DNA of 64,000 bases, taken from Nocardia mexicana NBRC 108244 (lineage in GTDB: Bacteria; Actinomycetota; Actinomycetes; Mycobacteriales; Mycobacteriaceae). The translations under genes were made by a program, and so were the position numbers. Each line of letters begins with the position of its first letter. Position 1 is the first letter of the stretch. A model generated the notes under the pieces. That model did not search any database, was not told the DNA's origin, and saw nothing but the letters and a program-made list of their open reading frames with translations. Positions 52,623-62,033 of this stretch are shown piece after piece. The stretch lies in NCBI RefSeq assembly GCF_001613165.1, contig NZ_BDBV01000053.1, forward strand, positions 34,882 through 98,881, written 5' to 3'.

Positions 52623-54593
52623 TTACGGCATGGCCGCGATCAGCGCGATGTTGAGCAGGATCATGAGCGCCGCGAAACCCCAGATCAGGTACACGAACAG
52701 CATGCCGGGCGTCGACTGCGGAACCGGTCCGACGGCGCCGCGGATGAAGGCGATCGCCGGGGCCCGGTAGAAGACGCGGGTGCTCTGCCCCTCGGCCACC
52801 GGCACCACGGTTTCGGCCGGTCCGATATCCCACATCCAGCGGGTGCTCACCCGCACGTGGTGCTGGCCCGCCCCGACCGGAATGTGCGTGGCGCCCCACC
52901 GCGCGGCCGGTACCGGCTGCCCGTTGACCAGGATCTTCGGCCCGGTCAGCGCGAGCATGAACGCCATCGGCGTATAGGAGGTGTCCAGGACGATGCCCGG
53001 CGGCCCGGGCTCGGGCTGGAACTGCTGCGCCTGAGTGGCCCCATAGGCCGCGTACTGCCCCTGCGGGGCGTAATTCCCCGCCTGATACGGATTCGGCTGC
53101 CCACCATAGGGATTGGCGGGAGCCCCCGCGAATTGCTGTCCCGGAGCGGGCATTCCGTATCCCTGCGGAGCGCCATACCCGGACTGTGGGCCAGCCGAGC
53201 CCTGCGGCGCACCGTACCCGGGATACGGTGGGTGCGAGGCCGGTTGCCCGTTCTGTGGCGGCACGCCATACCCGGGCGCCGGGACACTGTTCGGCTGCGG
53301 CGCACCGGGGAAGGGCGCACCACCGGGCTGTGCAGCGCCGAAGGCGGGCTGCTGCAAGTGCGGCGCCGAAGCGCTGTGCGGCTGGGACGAGCCGTTCGAT
53401 TGCGGCGCACCCATGCCCGGTTGTGCTGCGCCGAAACCCGGCTGCTGCAGGTGTGGTGCTGAAGCGCTGTGCGGCTGCGGCGCACCGTACGCGGGCTGCT
53501 GGGATGGCGCTGCCGGATAGGAATGCGGCTGCGCTGCGCCTGGATTCGACGGCGATGGTGCCGCCGATGCCGCACCGGCCGGCTGCGGGCTGCCAGGCGT
53601 CGGTTGCGGGAGGTTCGGCGCTGAGGTGCCGTGTGGCTGCGACGCCCCTGCACTCGGCTGTCCTGCGAAATTCTGTTGCTGCAGGTTCGGCGCTGACGCG
53701 CTGTGCGGCTGCGGCGCACCGTATCCGGGTTGCGGCGGCGCAGAGAAAGGGCTCGGCTGCGGGATGCGCGGGTCCGAGGTGCCGTTCACCTGCGCGGCCG
53801 CGGGATTCACCTGCGGGACATTCGGCGACGATGCGCTATTGGGCTGCGGTCCACCGTATTCGGGCCGCGCGAGCGAAGGCCCGTCCGCCTGCGGTACGTC
53901 GGGCGTGAACGCCAGTGTGTCCGAGGCCGATGGGCTGCCAGGCCGCGAGGTAGCGGGGTCTGCCTGCGGGAGGTGCGGCGACGACGCGCTGTTCGGCTGT
54001 GGTCCACCGTGTTCGCCCGGTGCCGCGGGGGAGCTGTTCGGCCGCGATGCCCCGGCGGTGAAGGGTAGCGTGTCCGGTGCGGACGGGCTGTCGGGTTGTG
54101 CGGCGGGGTCGGCCTGGGGGATATGCGGTGACGATGTGCTGTTCGGTTGCGGCGCACTGTATTCGGGGTGCGAGGGCGTGGGGCCGAATGGCTGTGGTGC
54201 GCCGGGTGTGAAGGCGATCGTTTCCGGGGTGGGGGAGTCGCTCGTCGACGGGAGGCGCGGCGGGGGCGCGCTGTCGGGTCGTGGCGCGCCATATCCGGAG
54301 TGCGACGGGGTGCCGTTCGGCTGCGCTGCCCCGGTACTCGACGGCGGTAGGTCGGCCGGTGCGTTGGTCGCCTGGGGGATGCGCGGGCTCGATGTACTGC
54401 GCGGCTGCGGCTCAGCGGGGCTCGGCTGCGGCTGGTTCGGTGTGGGCGGCTGCGGCGCCGATGCGCTGGGTGGTTGCGGGGCGTTGTGGGCGCCGGGGCC
54501 GGTGGGTGGCTGGGGAACTCCGGGGTGCGGCGGTTGCCCGTTGTGCTGCCAGGGTTGTCCGTTGGGTGGTGGCCCGCCGTGGGGGTTACTCAC
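52623..54593 (-). CDS. Large Pro/Gln-rich protein with C-terminal conserved domain and anchor
   Basis: 656 residues from GTG 54593, with GGAGGT 7 bases upstream; ATG 54599 lies too close to that site. About the first 490 residues are low-complexity, with repeated units such as QPHSASAPHLQQP, QPNSASSPHLPQ and PSGYGAP-like stretches. A compact C-terminal part of about 150 residues follows (GPPGIVLDTSYTPMAFMLAL, HVRVSTRWMWDIGPAE, VFYRAPAIAFIRG) and a last helix (FVYLIWGFAALMILLNIALI). I do not recognise it as a named family. It is the last gene of the wzm-wzt-glfT1 operon, 32 bases after glfT1, so a role in galactan export or assembly is inferred. Confidence 0.65.
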   Translation of the reverse strand: MSNPHGGPPPNGQPWQHNGQPPHPGVPQPPTGPGAHNAPQPPSASAPQPPTPNQPQPSPAEPQPRSTSSPRIPQATNAPADLPPSSTGAAQPNGTPSHSGYGAPRPDSAPPPRLPSTSDSPTPETIAFTPGAPQPFGPTPSHPEYSAPQPNSTSSPHIPQADPAAQPDSPSAPDTLPFTAGASRPNSSPAAPGEHGGPQPNSASSPHLPQADPATSRPGSPSASDTLAFTPDVPQADGPSLARPEYGGPQPNSASSPNVPQVNPAAAQVNGTSDPRIPQPSPFSAPPQPGYGAPQPHSASAPNLQQQNFAGQPSAGASQPHGTSAPNLPQPTPGSPQPAGAASAAPSPSNPGAAQPHSYPAAPSQQPAYGAPQPHSASAPHLQQPGFGAAQPGMGAPQSNGSSQPHSASAPHLQQPAFGAAQPGGAPFPGAPQPNSVPAPGYGVPPQNGQPASHPPYPGYGAPQGSAGPQSGYGAPQGYGMPAPGQQFAGAPANPYGGQPNPYQAGNYAPQGQYAAYGATQAQQFQPEPGPPGIVLDTSYTPMAFMLALTGPKILVNGQPVPAARWGATHIPVGAGQHHVRVSTRWMWDIGPAETVVPVAEGQSTRVFYRAPAIAFIRGAVGPVPQSTPGMLFVYLIWGFAALMILLNIALIAAMP

Positions 54594-54625
54594 ACCCATA
54601 CCTCCATATTCGAAAAAGCGCTGTT

Positions 54626-55552
54626 CTAACCGGGTTTGCGGAACTGCTCGCGCCGCCCCAGGCGCCGCAGTCGCAGCCATTCTCGCAGACCGGCCGGATC
54701 TCGTTGCTGCACAAGGAAGAACCAGGAGAACCGGGCCCACTCCTGCGGCAGCAGCTTGCGCATCCCGGGCTGTGCCATCAGGTAGCCACGGTTGCGGTAG
54801 GTGAAGTAGCGCTTGACCGGATCGTCCGGATACTGGGTGTGCATGCGCCCGCCCAGGATCGGCTTGAATTCGGCGGATCCGTTGGGGTGCAGGTACGCGG
54901 CCTGCAGGCAGGTGCCGAACGGCAGCCCGGAGCGCACCAGCCGCCGGTGGATCTCGACCTCGTCGCCGCGCACGAACAGCCGCAGATCCGGCACGCCGAT
55001 CACGTCGACGGCCGCGGCGGACACCAGGGCGCCGTTGAACAGCGAGGCGATCCCGGGCAGGAAGTCCTCGTCGCCGAGCTCGGAGCGCAACCGCCGCCAC
55101 ACCACGCCGCGGCGCAGCGGGAACGCCAGCCGGTCGGGATCGTCGATATCGGCCACCACCGGCGAGACCTCCGAAAGGCTGTGCCGCCGAGCGCAATCCA
55201 CCAGCGTCTCGAGCACCTCGGGACCCTCGGGGCGGCCGTCGTCGTCGGCCAGCCACACCCAGTCCGCCCCCAGCGACAGCGCGTGCAGGATGCCGAGGGC
55301 GAAGCCGCCCGCGCCGCCCAGGTTGTGCTCCGAACCCAGATACGTGTGCTCCACCGGCTGCTGGCGCACCAGCTCACCGACCTCGGGCTCGTTCGCGTTG
55401 TCGACCACGATCAGGTGATCGATCGGACGCGTCTGCGCGCAGAGCACCTTCAGCGATTCGGCCAGCAGTTCCCGGCGTTTATGGGTGACGACGACCGCGA
55501 CGATGCGGCTGCCGTCCCCAATCGGTTCGGACGACGCCGGCTGATCACTCAT
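54626..55552 (-). CDS. glfT1: Galactofuranosyltransferase GlfT1
   Basis: 308 residues. GT-A fold: VVVTHKRRELLAESL, HNLGGAGGFALG, the DDD in LADDDGRPEGPE, and FVRGDEVEIHRRL with the catalytic-type acidic residues. It adds the first two galactofuranose units to the rhamnose-containing linker. It overlaps the wzt stop (ATGA) and matches the order wzt-glfT1 of M. tuberculosis Rv3781-Rv3782. Confidence 0.96.
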   Translation of the reverse strand: MSDQPASSEPIGDGSRIVAVVVTHKRRELLAESLKVLCAQTRPIDHLIVVDNANEPEVGELVRQQPVEHTYLGSEHNLGGAGGFALGILHALSLGADWVWLADDDGRPEGPEVLETLVDCARRHSLSEVSPVVADIDDPDRLAFPLRRGVVWRRLRSELGDEDFLPGIASLFNGALVSAAAVDVIGVPDLRLFVRGDEVEIHRRLVRSGLPFGTCLQAAYLHPNGSAEFKPILGGRMHTQYPDDPVKRYFTYRNRGYLMAQPGMRKLLPQEWARFSWFFLVQQRDPAGLREWLRLRRLGRREQFRKPG

Positions 55553-56370
55553 GTGGGATTCCGCTCCAGTTCCCGTTCTCGTTCCAGCTCGCGCAGAATT
55601 TGGGCGACATGGTCACCGGCCTCGGGCCCCTCGTAGGCCCGGACCACTTCCTCGATGTCGCCGCGCATCCGCATCCGGCCGTGGTCGATCCAGATCGCGG
55701 TATCGCACAGTTGCGCCAGGAATTCGTTGGAATGGCTGCAAAATACCAGGATTCCCGAGCGGGCGACGAGATCCCGCAGGCGATTTCGGGCCTTCTTCAT
55801 GAAATCGGCATCCACGGCGCCGATTCCCTCGTCCAGCAGCAGGATCTCGGGGTCGATCGATGTCACCACACCCATCGCCAGCCGCACTCGCATACCGGTC
55901 GAATAGGTGCGCAGCGGCATGTTCAGATATTCACCGAGCTCGGTGAATTCGGCGATCTCGTCGACCTTGGCCATCATCTGCTTGCGGGTCTGCCCGAGGA
56001 ACAGGCCGCGGATGATGATGTTCTCGTAGCCGGAGATCTCCGGATCCATGCCGACGCCGAGATCGAATACCGGCGCCACCCGGCCGCGCACGCGCGCGCT
56101 GCCCCGAGTGGGTTCGTAGATCCCCGCCAGCAGGCGCAGCAGCGTCGATTTTCCGGCGCCGTTGTGGCCGACCAGGCCGACGCGGTCACCCTCCTTGAAC
56201 GACATCGTGATCTCGCGCAGCGCCTCGACGACCACCACGTCGGACTGATTGCGCCCGATCGCGCCGCCCGCCTTACCCAGGACCGCCTTCTTCAGCGACC
56301 GTGACTTGGCGTCGAAAATGGGGAATTCCACCCAGGCGTCATGGGTTTCGATGCTTACGTGCTCGGTCAT
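55549..56370 (-). CDS. wzt: Galactan ABC exporter, ATP-binding subunit Wzt
   Basis: 273 residues. Walker A GLVGHNGAGKSTLL, signature TYSTGMRVRLAM, Walker B EILLLDEG, and switch His in FCSHSNEF. The N-terminal 50 residues before the ATPase core (EFPIFDAKSRSLKK) are typical of O-antigen exporters of the Wzt/RfbE type. With Wzm it moves lipid-linked galactan across the membrane. It is coupled to glfT1. Confidence 0.95.
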   Translation of the reverse strand: MTEHVSIETHDAWVEFPIFDAKSRSLKKAVLGKAGGAIGRNQSDVVVVEALREITMSFKEGDRVGLVGHNGAGKSTLLRLLAGIYEPTRGSARVRGRVAPVFDLGVGMDPEISGYENIIIRGLFLGQTRKQMMAKVDEIAEFTELGEYLNMPLRTYSTGMRVRLAMGVVTSIDPEILLLDEGIGAVDADFMKKARNRLRDLVARSGILVFCSHSNEFLAQLCDTAIWIDHGRMRMRGDIEEVVRAYEGPEAGDHVAQILRELERERELERNPT

Positions 56371-56379
56371 AACTGCCCC

Positions 56380-57273
56380 TTACACCCAGTACGGCACGCG
56401 GGAACGGAACCTCTTCCACGCCAGCAGCGCCACGCACCAGCCGAGCACGGTGATCGCGAGCACCACGTACCAGCTCCGCACGTGGATCGGATCGCCCAGC
56501 AGCGGTGCCCGCACGATTTCCAGATAGTGGTAGGTCGGCACCAGCTCGACCAGCCGCGCCCGCTCGCTGACGGCCCCGCCCTGATCGTGCAGCGACTTGG
56601 TCGTCCACATGACCGGCGTGAGCACGAACAGCATGAGCGTCATGCTGCTCAGGATCGGCGCGATATCGCGGTAGCGGGTGCTGAAGATGCCGAACGCGAT
56701 CGATACCCACATCGCGTTCATGAACAGCAGCAGCATGCCCGGAATCGCGAGCAGGGCGGTCCACTGCAGGTGTTTCCACACCCCCATGCCCACCAGCAGG
56801 ACGACGTAGATGATCGCGTTGTGCGCGAAGAACAGGAACTGCCGCCACACCAGGCGATAGACGTGCACGCTCAACGCCGATGGCAGCTGTTTGATCAGCC
56901 CCTCGTTGGCGATGAACACATCCGAGCCCTCGAGGATGCTGGCGTTGATGACGCCCCAGATGATCAGCCCGACCGTCACATACGGCAGGTACGTCCACAG
57001 ATCCTGGCCGAGAATCGCCGCGTAGAGAATGCCCATCGCCGTCGCCTGCACGGCGGTGGCGATGGTGATCCAGAACGGGCCGAGCACCGACCGGCGGTAG
57101 CGCTGTTTGATGTCCTGCCAGCCCAGCGACAGCCACAGTTCACGCTGCGAGAAACCGTCTCGCAGATCCTTGAACGCACGTCCGAACGACTGTGAATCGG
57201 GCATCAGCGGTACCGGGGCGTCGGCCGGGCTCTGTTCGGCGGTCGCCGACTCGGCTGGGGCTGCTGCAGGCAC
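56380..57273 (-). CDS. wzm: Galactan ABC exporter, permease subunit Wzm
   Basis: 297 residues from GTG 57273. ABC2-type permease: an N-terminal helix with LWLSLGWQDIKQRYRRSVLGPFW and six membrane helices. The pair with Wzt follows after 9 bases. It starts the operon wzm-wzt-glfT1 and the Pro/Gln-rich gene. No other promoter is obvious within the operon. Confidence 0.94.
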   Translation of the reverse strand: MPAAAPAESATAEQSPADAPVPLMPDSQSFGRAFKDLRDGFSQRELWLSLGWQDIKQRYRRSVLGPFWITIATAVQATAMGILYAAILGQDLWTYLPYVTVGLIIWGVINASILEGSDVFIANEGLIKQLPSALSVHVYRLVWRQFLFFAHNAIIYVVLLVGMGVWKHLQWTALLAIPGMLLLFMNAMWVSIAFGIFSTRYRDIAPILSSMTLMLFVLTPVMWTTKSLHDQGGAVSERARLVELVPTYHYLEIVRAPLLGDPIHVRSWYVVLAITVLGWCVALLAWKRFRSRVPYWV

Positions 57274-57377
57274 AGTGACCGACTGTAGCGTTGCCCGATC
57301 GACCGCGCCGCGTGCGGGCCGTAAACCGCGGGCGCTGCCTGTTCAGAGACGTTGACCTCGCAGATGTCGGTGAGACC

Positions 57378-57968
57378 TCACAGATACTGGCCGCTGCCGG
57401 TGGCCGAGCCGCCCTGCCCGCGCTCGCCCGGTCCGGCCATCCCGGGCGGCAGCGCGTGCCGCATCTGCTCCAGCTGCTGGCGGGCGGCCATCTGCTGGGC
57501 GAACAGCGCGGTCTGGATGCCGTGGAACAGGCCCTCCAGCCAGCCCACCAGCTGGGCCTGGGCGACGCGCAGCTCGGCATCCGACGGGATGGAATCCTCG
57601 CCGAACGGCAGCGCCAGACGCTCCAGCTCGTCGCGCAGCTCCGGCGAAAGTCCCTGCTCGAGCTCCCGCACGGAGGTCTGGTGGATCTCCTTGAGGCGGT
57701 TGCGGCTGGCATCGTCGAGGGGAGCCGCCCGCACCTCCTCCAGCAGCTGTTTGATCATGGTGCCGATGCGCATCACCTTCGCCGGCTGTTCGACCATGTC
57801 GGCCAGCGATTCCTTGCTGTCGGGGTCCTGCTCGGCGTCGGTCTCGCCGTCGCCGACGACCTGACCCGCGAGCGGCGCATCGCCCTGGCTGCCTGCCGGG
57901 ATGACCATCGGCCGGCCCTCGGGGCCGATCACCACGATGGATTCCGGTGCTCCGTCCGAGTGCGTCAT
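57378..57968 (-). CDS. bpa: Bacterial proteasome activator Bpa/PafE
   Basis: 196 residues from ATG 57968; ATG 57977 and 57980 are possible. Helical core with PAKVMRIGTMIKQLLEEVRAAPLD and LSPELRDELERLALPF (the DUF2587 pattern). The C-terminus is GSGQYL; the GQYL end is the motif that docks into proteasome alpha pockets. In M. tuberculosis the Rv3780 gene lies next to wzt, as here beyond wzm. It opens the 20S proteasome for ATP-independent protein degradation, including heat-stress targets. Confidence 0.95.
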   Translation of the reverse strand: MTHSDGAPESIVVIGPEGRPMVIPAGSQGDAPLAGQVVGDGETDAEQDPDSKESLADMVEQPAKVMRIGTMIKQLLEEVRAAPLDDASRNRLKEIHQTSVRELEQGLSPELRDELERLALPFGEDSIPSDAELRVAQAQLVGWLEGLFHGIQTALFAQQMAARQQLEQMRHALPPGMAGPGERGQGGSATGSGQYL

Positions 57969-58228
57969 GATCTCCATCATGTCTTGTCCGCGCGCGATGT
58001 GCTAAGCGGGTGGGGGGTACGCACTGCGGGTATGCCGGTCCGTGACGGTCAGTATTCTGTTGCGGTCGTGTTCGCCTCGTGTGTTGGGACGGTTTGCTGA
58101 AAGTCGGTTGCCATGTCGCGTGATCTGCCAGCTGGTTACCCGAAGGGTGTCGGCGCGCCCGATCGGTGCTCGGTGGTAGCCGTCGACACGGTTACATCTA
58201 CTCGCCTGCTGCCCTTAGAGTGGCCTGC

Positions 58229-59431
58229 ATGACTTACGACGTCGCGAGGGTTCGGGGGTTGATACCGTCCCTGGGCGACGGCTGGATCCATCTCGACCCG
58301 CAGGCCGGCATGCTGGTCCCGGATTCGGTATCGCGCGCCGTGTCAACAGGTTTCCGCACTTCCGCATTCACCCACGGCAATCGATACAGCGCCACCAGGC
58401 GCAGCGGAGCCATTCTGGACGCCGCCCGCGAGGCGGTCGCGGATCTGGTCGGCGCCGACCCGGCGGGTGTGGTGCTCGGCCCGGATCGTGCCGTACTGCT
58501 GGCCTGGCTGGCCGAATCGCTGAGTTCCCGGCTCGGGCTGGGCACCGGGATCGTGCTGTCGCGCCTGGACGACGAGGCCAATGTCGCGCCGTGGCTGCGT
58601 ATCGCCAACCGCTATGGGGCCCATGTGCGTTGGGCCGAGGTGGAGATCGAGACCTGTGAGATGCCCGCGTGGCAGTTCGAGGAGCTGATCGGGCCCACCG
58701 CACGTTTAGTTGCCTTGACGGCCGCGTCCCCGATCGTCGGCTCCGCACCGGCCGTACGGGTTGCCGCGGATCGGGTGCATCAGGTGGGCGGGCTCCTCGT
58801 GGCCGACTGCTTCGGCGCGGCGCCGTACGCGCTGATCGATATCGACGAACTCAACGCCGATGTGGTGGCGCTGTCGGCCCCGGCCTGGGGTGGGCCGCAG
58901 ATCGGCGCGCTGGTGTTCCGGGATCCGGCGTTCCTGGACCGGATTCCGTCGATGTCGCTGAATCCCTACGCCAAGGGCGCCGAGCGGCTGGAGGTCGGCC
59001 ATCACCAGTACGCGCTGCTAGCCGGGCTCACCACCTCGATCGACTATCTGGCGGGGCTGGACGAGCAGGCGACGGGCACCCGCCGGGAGCGGCTGGAGAT
59101 GTCGATAACCTCGCTGCAGGACTATCACGACCAGCTGTTCGAGCACCTGATGGAGGTGCTGGACCGCATCCCGAACCTGACCGTCATCGGCCGCGCGTCC
59201 ACCCGCATCCCCACGGTGAGTTTCACCATCGACGGCATGCAGGCCGAGAAGGTCTCCGCGAAACTGGCCGACCATCACGTCGGCACGCTCAGCGGCGTGC
59301 ACGGCGGCAGCCGCCTGCTCGACGCCCTGGGCGTCAACGACGAGGGCGGCGCGGTCACCATCGGATTGGCCCCCTACACAACGAAGTTCGAGATCGACCA
59401 GCTCGGCCGCGCCCTCGCCGCCCTGGACTGA
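58229..59431 (+). CDS. Cysteine desulfurase-like PLP-fold protein (Rv3778c-like)
   Basis: 400 residues from ATG 58229. The fold type I aminotransferase class V pattern is clear: HLDPQAGMLVPDSV, THGNRYSATRRSG, and VADCFGAAPYALIDI. But the loop that normally holds the PLP lysine (S-x-H-K-x-x-G-P) reads ALSAPAWGGPQIGALVF, with no Lys. Hence it cannot form the usual Schiff base. The same gene lies beside bpa and a quinone oxidoreductase in M. tuberculosis (Rv3777-Rv3780). Its role is unknown; a non-enzymatic or altered chemistry is inferred. Confidence 0.8.
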   Translation: MTYDVARVRGLIPSLGDGWIHLDPQAGMLVPDSVSRAVSTGFRTSAFTHGNRYSATRRSGAILDAAREAVADLVGADPAGVVLGPDRAVLLAWLAESLSSRLGLGTGIVLSRLDDEANVAPWLRIANRYGAHVRWAEVEIETCEMPAWQFEELIGPTARLVALTAASPIVGSAPAVRVAADRVHQVGGLLVADCFGAAPYALIDIDELNADVVALSAPAWGGPQIGALVFRDPAFLDRIPSMSLNPYAKGAERLEVGHHQYALLAGLTTSIDYLAGLDEQATGTRRERLEMSITSLQDYHDQLFEHLMEVLDRIPNLTVIGRASTRIPTVSFTIDGMQAEKVSAKLADHHVGTLSGVHGGSRLLDALGVNDEGGAVTIGLAPYTTKFEIDQLGRALAALD

Positions 59432-59524
59432 GTTCGTCCGCTGGAACCGGCCTGTCCGGTCACTATTCGTACTCGGGCGGCACATATCGCGTCGTGGACG
59501 CGAATCGTGGGTGCTCAGGCCGGA

Positions 59525-60514
59525 TCAGGACTCGCGGATCCGCAGGATCACCTTGCCGACGGTCTCCGGGGAATCGAGCAGCCGGTGCGCCTCGGCGGCC
59601 TCGGTCACCGGCAACTCGGCGTGCACGATCGGCGCCACGGTGCCTTCGGCGACCAGCGGCCACAGGTGACGGCGCACCTCGGCGATGATCTCCGCCTTGC
59701 TGGAGCGGCCGGTGGCGGGGCGGCGGCGCAGATTGGTGGCGTGAATGGTGCCGCGCTTGCCCAGCAGCCCCGCGACATTCAGCTCGCCGTTCACCCCGCC
59801 CTGCATGCCGATGATGCACAGCTGGCCGTCCTCGGCGAGCGCGTCGACATTGCGTTGCAGGTATGCCGCGCCCATATTGTCGAGAATGATGTCGGCCCCG
59901 CCGAATTCGCCGAGCACGGCGACGAAATCCTCATCGCGGTAATTGATCGGAATGCTCGCGCCCAGTTCCTTGCAGCGGTCGAGCTTCAGCTGCGAACCCG
60001 CGGTGACCGCGACCCGCGCGCCCCGGCTCACCGCCACCTGGATGGCGTGCGTCCCGATGCCGCTGCCGCCGCCGTGGATCAGCAGCGTCTGCCCGGCGTG
60101 CAGCCCGGCCCGCATGACCAGATTCGACCAGACGGTCGCCGCCACCTCCGGCAGCGCGGCCGCGGCGGCGAGATCCAGGCCCTCCGGAACCGGCAGCACC
60201 TGGGTTGCGGGCACTACGACCCGCTCGGCATAGCCGCCGCCGGACAGCAGTGCGCACACCCGATCGCCGGGCCGATGGTCCCGCACACCCTCGCCGACCG
60301 CAGCGATCACGCCCGAGCACTCGAGCCCGAGAGTCTCGCTGGCACCCGGCGGCGGTGGATAGAAACCCTTCCGCTGCAACAGATCCGCGCGGTTGACCCC
60401 CGCGGCCACGACATCGATCGAAACCTCGCCGGGCCCGGGCTCCGGCAGATCCGGCACCTCCGACCAGCGCATCACGTCGGGCTCACCGAATTCCTCGAGC
60501 GTCACCGCGTACAT
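59525..60514 (-). CDS. NAD(P)H quinone oxidoreductase, zinc-independent MDR family
   Basis: 329 residues from ATG 60514. N-terminal GroES-like domain with VVAAGVNRADLLQRKG and PGASETLGLECSGVIAAVGEG, then Rossmann fold LLIHGGGSGIGTHAIQVA and RRRPATGRSSKAEI. This is the PIG3/quinone reductase branch, probably NADPH-dependent. It is convergent with the PLP-fold gene, as in Rv3777/Rv3778c. Confidence 0.9.
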   Translation of the reverse strand: MYAVTLEEFGEPDVMRWSEVPDLPEPGPGEVSIDVVAAGVNRADLLQRKGFYPPPPGASETLGLECSGVIAAVGEGVRDHRPGDRVCALLSGGGYAERVVVPATQVLPVPEGLDLAAAAALPEVAATVWSNLVMRAGLHAGQTLLIHGGGSGIGTHAIQVAVSRGARVAVTAGSQLKLDRCKELGASIPINYRDEDFVAVLGEFGGADIILDNMGAAYLQRNVDALAEDGQLCIIGMQGGVNGELNVAGLLGKRGTIHATNLRRRPATGRSSKAEIIAEVRRHLWPLVAEGTVAPIVHAELPVTEAAEAHRLLDSPETVGKVILRIRES

Positions 60515-60579
60515 ACCCGCGACTCTACGTCCCGCCGACGCGGTGCGGCCGCCCCGCAGCACCGAGCAGGTGGATCGGA

Positions 60580-60744
60580 CTATCGCAGACCCCTGGCTTC
60601 CTGCTCGGCGGTGTCGGCGTCGATTCCCTTCGCCATCTTGCCGAGGGCCTCGTGGAGTTCGTCCGCCGTCATCTCGGCCGTGCCGTGAATTCCGGCCGCA
60701 TCGCCCCGGCGGCGCAGCTCGCGCAGTGCGTCGTCTTCGGTCAT
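60580..60744 (-). CDS. Small 54-residue hypothetical protein
   Basis: ATG 60744 follows GAAAGGGGG with suitable spacing. The product is charged and helical, beginning MTEDDALRELRRRGDAAGIH, with AEMTADELHEALGKM. It has no signal or membrane part and no recognised family. It is too short for routine calling. It lies 65 bases upstream of the quinone oxidoreductase, in the same direction, so the two may be cotranscribed. Confidence 0.55.
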   Translation of the reverse strand: MTEDDALRELRRRGDAAGIHGTAEMTADELHEALGKMAKGIDADTAEQEARGLR

Positions 60745-60815
60745 GTCACACCCCCTTTCCTCATCACCCGCCGATTACCCGATCCGCGCCCGGCAATTCC
60801 TCTAGCGTTCCGGGA

Positions 60816-61991
60816 ATGAGCAGTTTCGCCGACTTCCAGAACGAGATCTATCTGGCCGGGCTCGCCGGTGCGTTACCCGAATTACCGATGACGGCAGCGG
60901 GTTTGGCACAGCGTGCCCGGGAGGTGCTGGAACCGGAGGCGTTCGCCTACGTGGCGGGCAGCGCGTCGGGCGAGCGCACCGCCGCGGCGAACGAGGCGGC
61001 GTTCGACCGGTACCGGCTGGTCCCGCGGATGTGGCGCGGGGCCAGTGGTCCGGGCGTGCGCGACCTGTCGGTGGAGGTGCTGGGCACGCGGCTCGCCGCG
61101 CCCGTGCTGACCGCGCCGGTGGGCGTGCTGGAACTGCTGCACGAGCGCGGCGAGGTGGTGGTCGCGGAGGTGACGCGCGAGCTGGGCATCGGCACGGTGC
61201 TGTCGACGGCGGCGTCGACCCCGATCGAGGACGTGGGCGCGGCGGCCGGGGCCTGGTGGTACCAGCTGTATTGGCCCGGCGACGACGAGCTGGCCCGTTC
61301 GCTCGTCGACCGGGCCGCGAAATCGGGCGCGCAGGCGATCGTGGTCACCGTCGACACCCCGAGCCTGGGCTGGCGCCCGCGCGATCTGGAACTGGCGCAC
61401 CTGCCGTTCCTGCGGGCCAAGGGCATCGCGAACTACCTGTCCGACCCCGTCTTTCGCGCCAAGCTGCCCGCTCCGCCGGAGGAGAGCGAGGAGGCGATGC
61501 AGCTGGCGGTGCTGACCTGGAGCGGCCTGTTCGGCAATCACACCCTGCGCCCGGCCGATATCGCCCGGCTGCGGGAATGGACCGATCTGCCGATCGCGGT
61601 GAAGGGCGTGCTGCATCCCGACGACGCCCGCCAGCTGGTCGACGCCGGGGCCGACGCGGTGGTGGTCAGCAATCACGGCGGCCGCCAGGTGGACGGTTCC
61701 ATCGCCGCGCTGGATGCCCTGACGGCGGTCGTCGCCACGGTCGGCGACCGCGCCGACGTCCTGTTCGACTCCGGGATCCGCACCGGCTCGGACGTCATGA
61801 TCGCGCTGGCGTTGGGCGCCAAGGCCGTGCTGTACGGGCGGCCCTGGGCCTACGGCCTGGGGATCGCGGGCGCGGCCGGGGTGCGGCACGCGCTGCGGGT
61901 GCTGCTCGCGGATCTCGATGCGTCGATGGGCCTTTCGGGGTGTGCCGAGATCGCCGACCTGAACCGGGCGATGCTGTCGACGGTGCGCTGA
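60816..61991 (+). CDS. Alpha-hydroxy-acid oxidase, lactate 2-monooxygenase-like
   Basis: 391 residues from ATG 60816. FMN-dependent TIM barrel: FAYVAGSASGERTAAAN, VLTAPVG, WYQLYWPGDD, VTVDTPSLGWRPRD, the Lys in IAVKGVLHPDDA, the catalytic His and Arg in VVVSNHGGRQVDG, and VLFDSGIRTGSD. The length and early GLAGALPELP are typical of the lactate 2-monooxygenase branch. It stands alone before the MarR gene, with a 42-base gap, and may be cotranscribed with it. Confidence 0.9.
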   Translation: MSSFADFQNEIYLAGLAGALPELPMTAAGLAQRAREVLEPEAFAYVAGSASGERTAAANEAAFDRYRLVPRMWRGASGPGVRDLSVEVLGTRLAAPVLTAPVGVLELLHERGEVVVAEVTRELGIGTVLSTAASTPIEDVGAAAGAWWYQLYWPGDDELARSLVDRAAKSGAQAIVVTVDTPSLGWRPRDLELAHLPFLRAKGIANYLSDPVFRAKLPAPPEESEEAMQLAVLTWSGLFGNHTLRPADIARLREWTDLPIAVKGVLHPDDARQLVDAGADAVVVSNHGGRQVDGSIAALDALTAVVATVGDRADVLFDSGIRTGSDVMIALALGAKAVLYGRPWAYGLGIAGAAGVRHALRVLLADLDASMGLSGCAEIADLNRAMLSTVR

Positions 61992-62033
61992 CCAGCCGAC
62001 ACTCGTTCCGATGACGGCTAATAGAATGACCGC

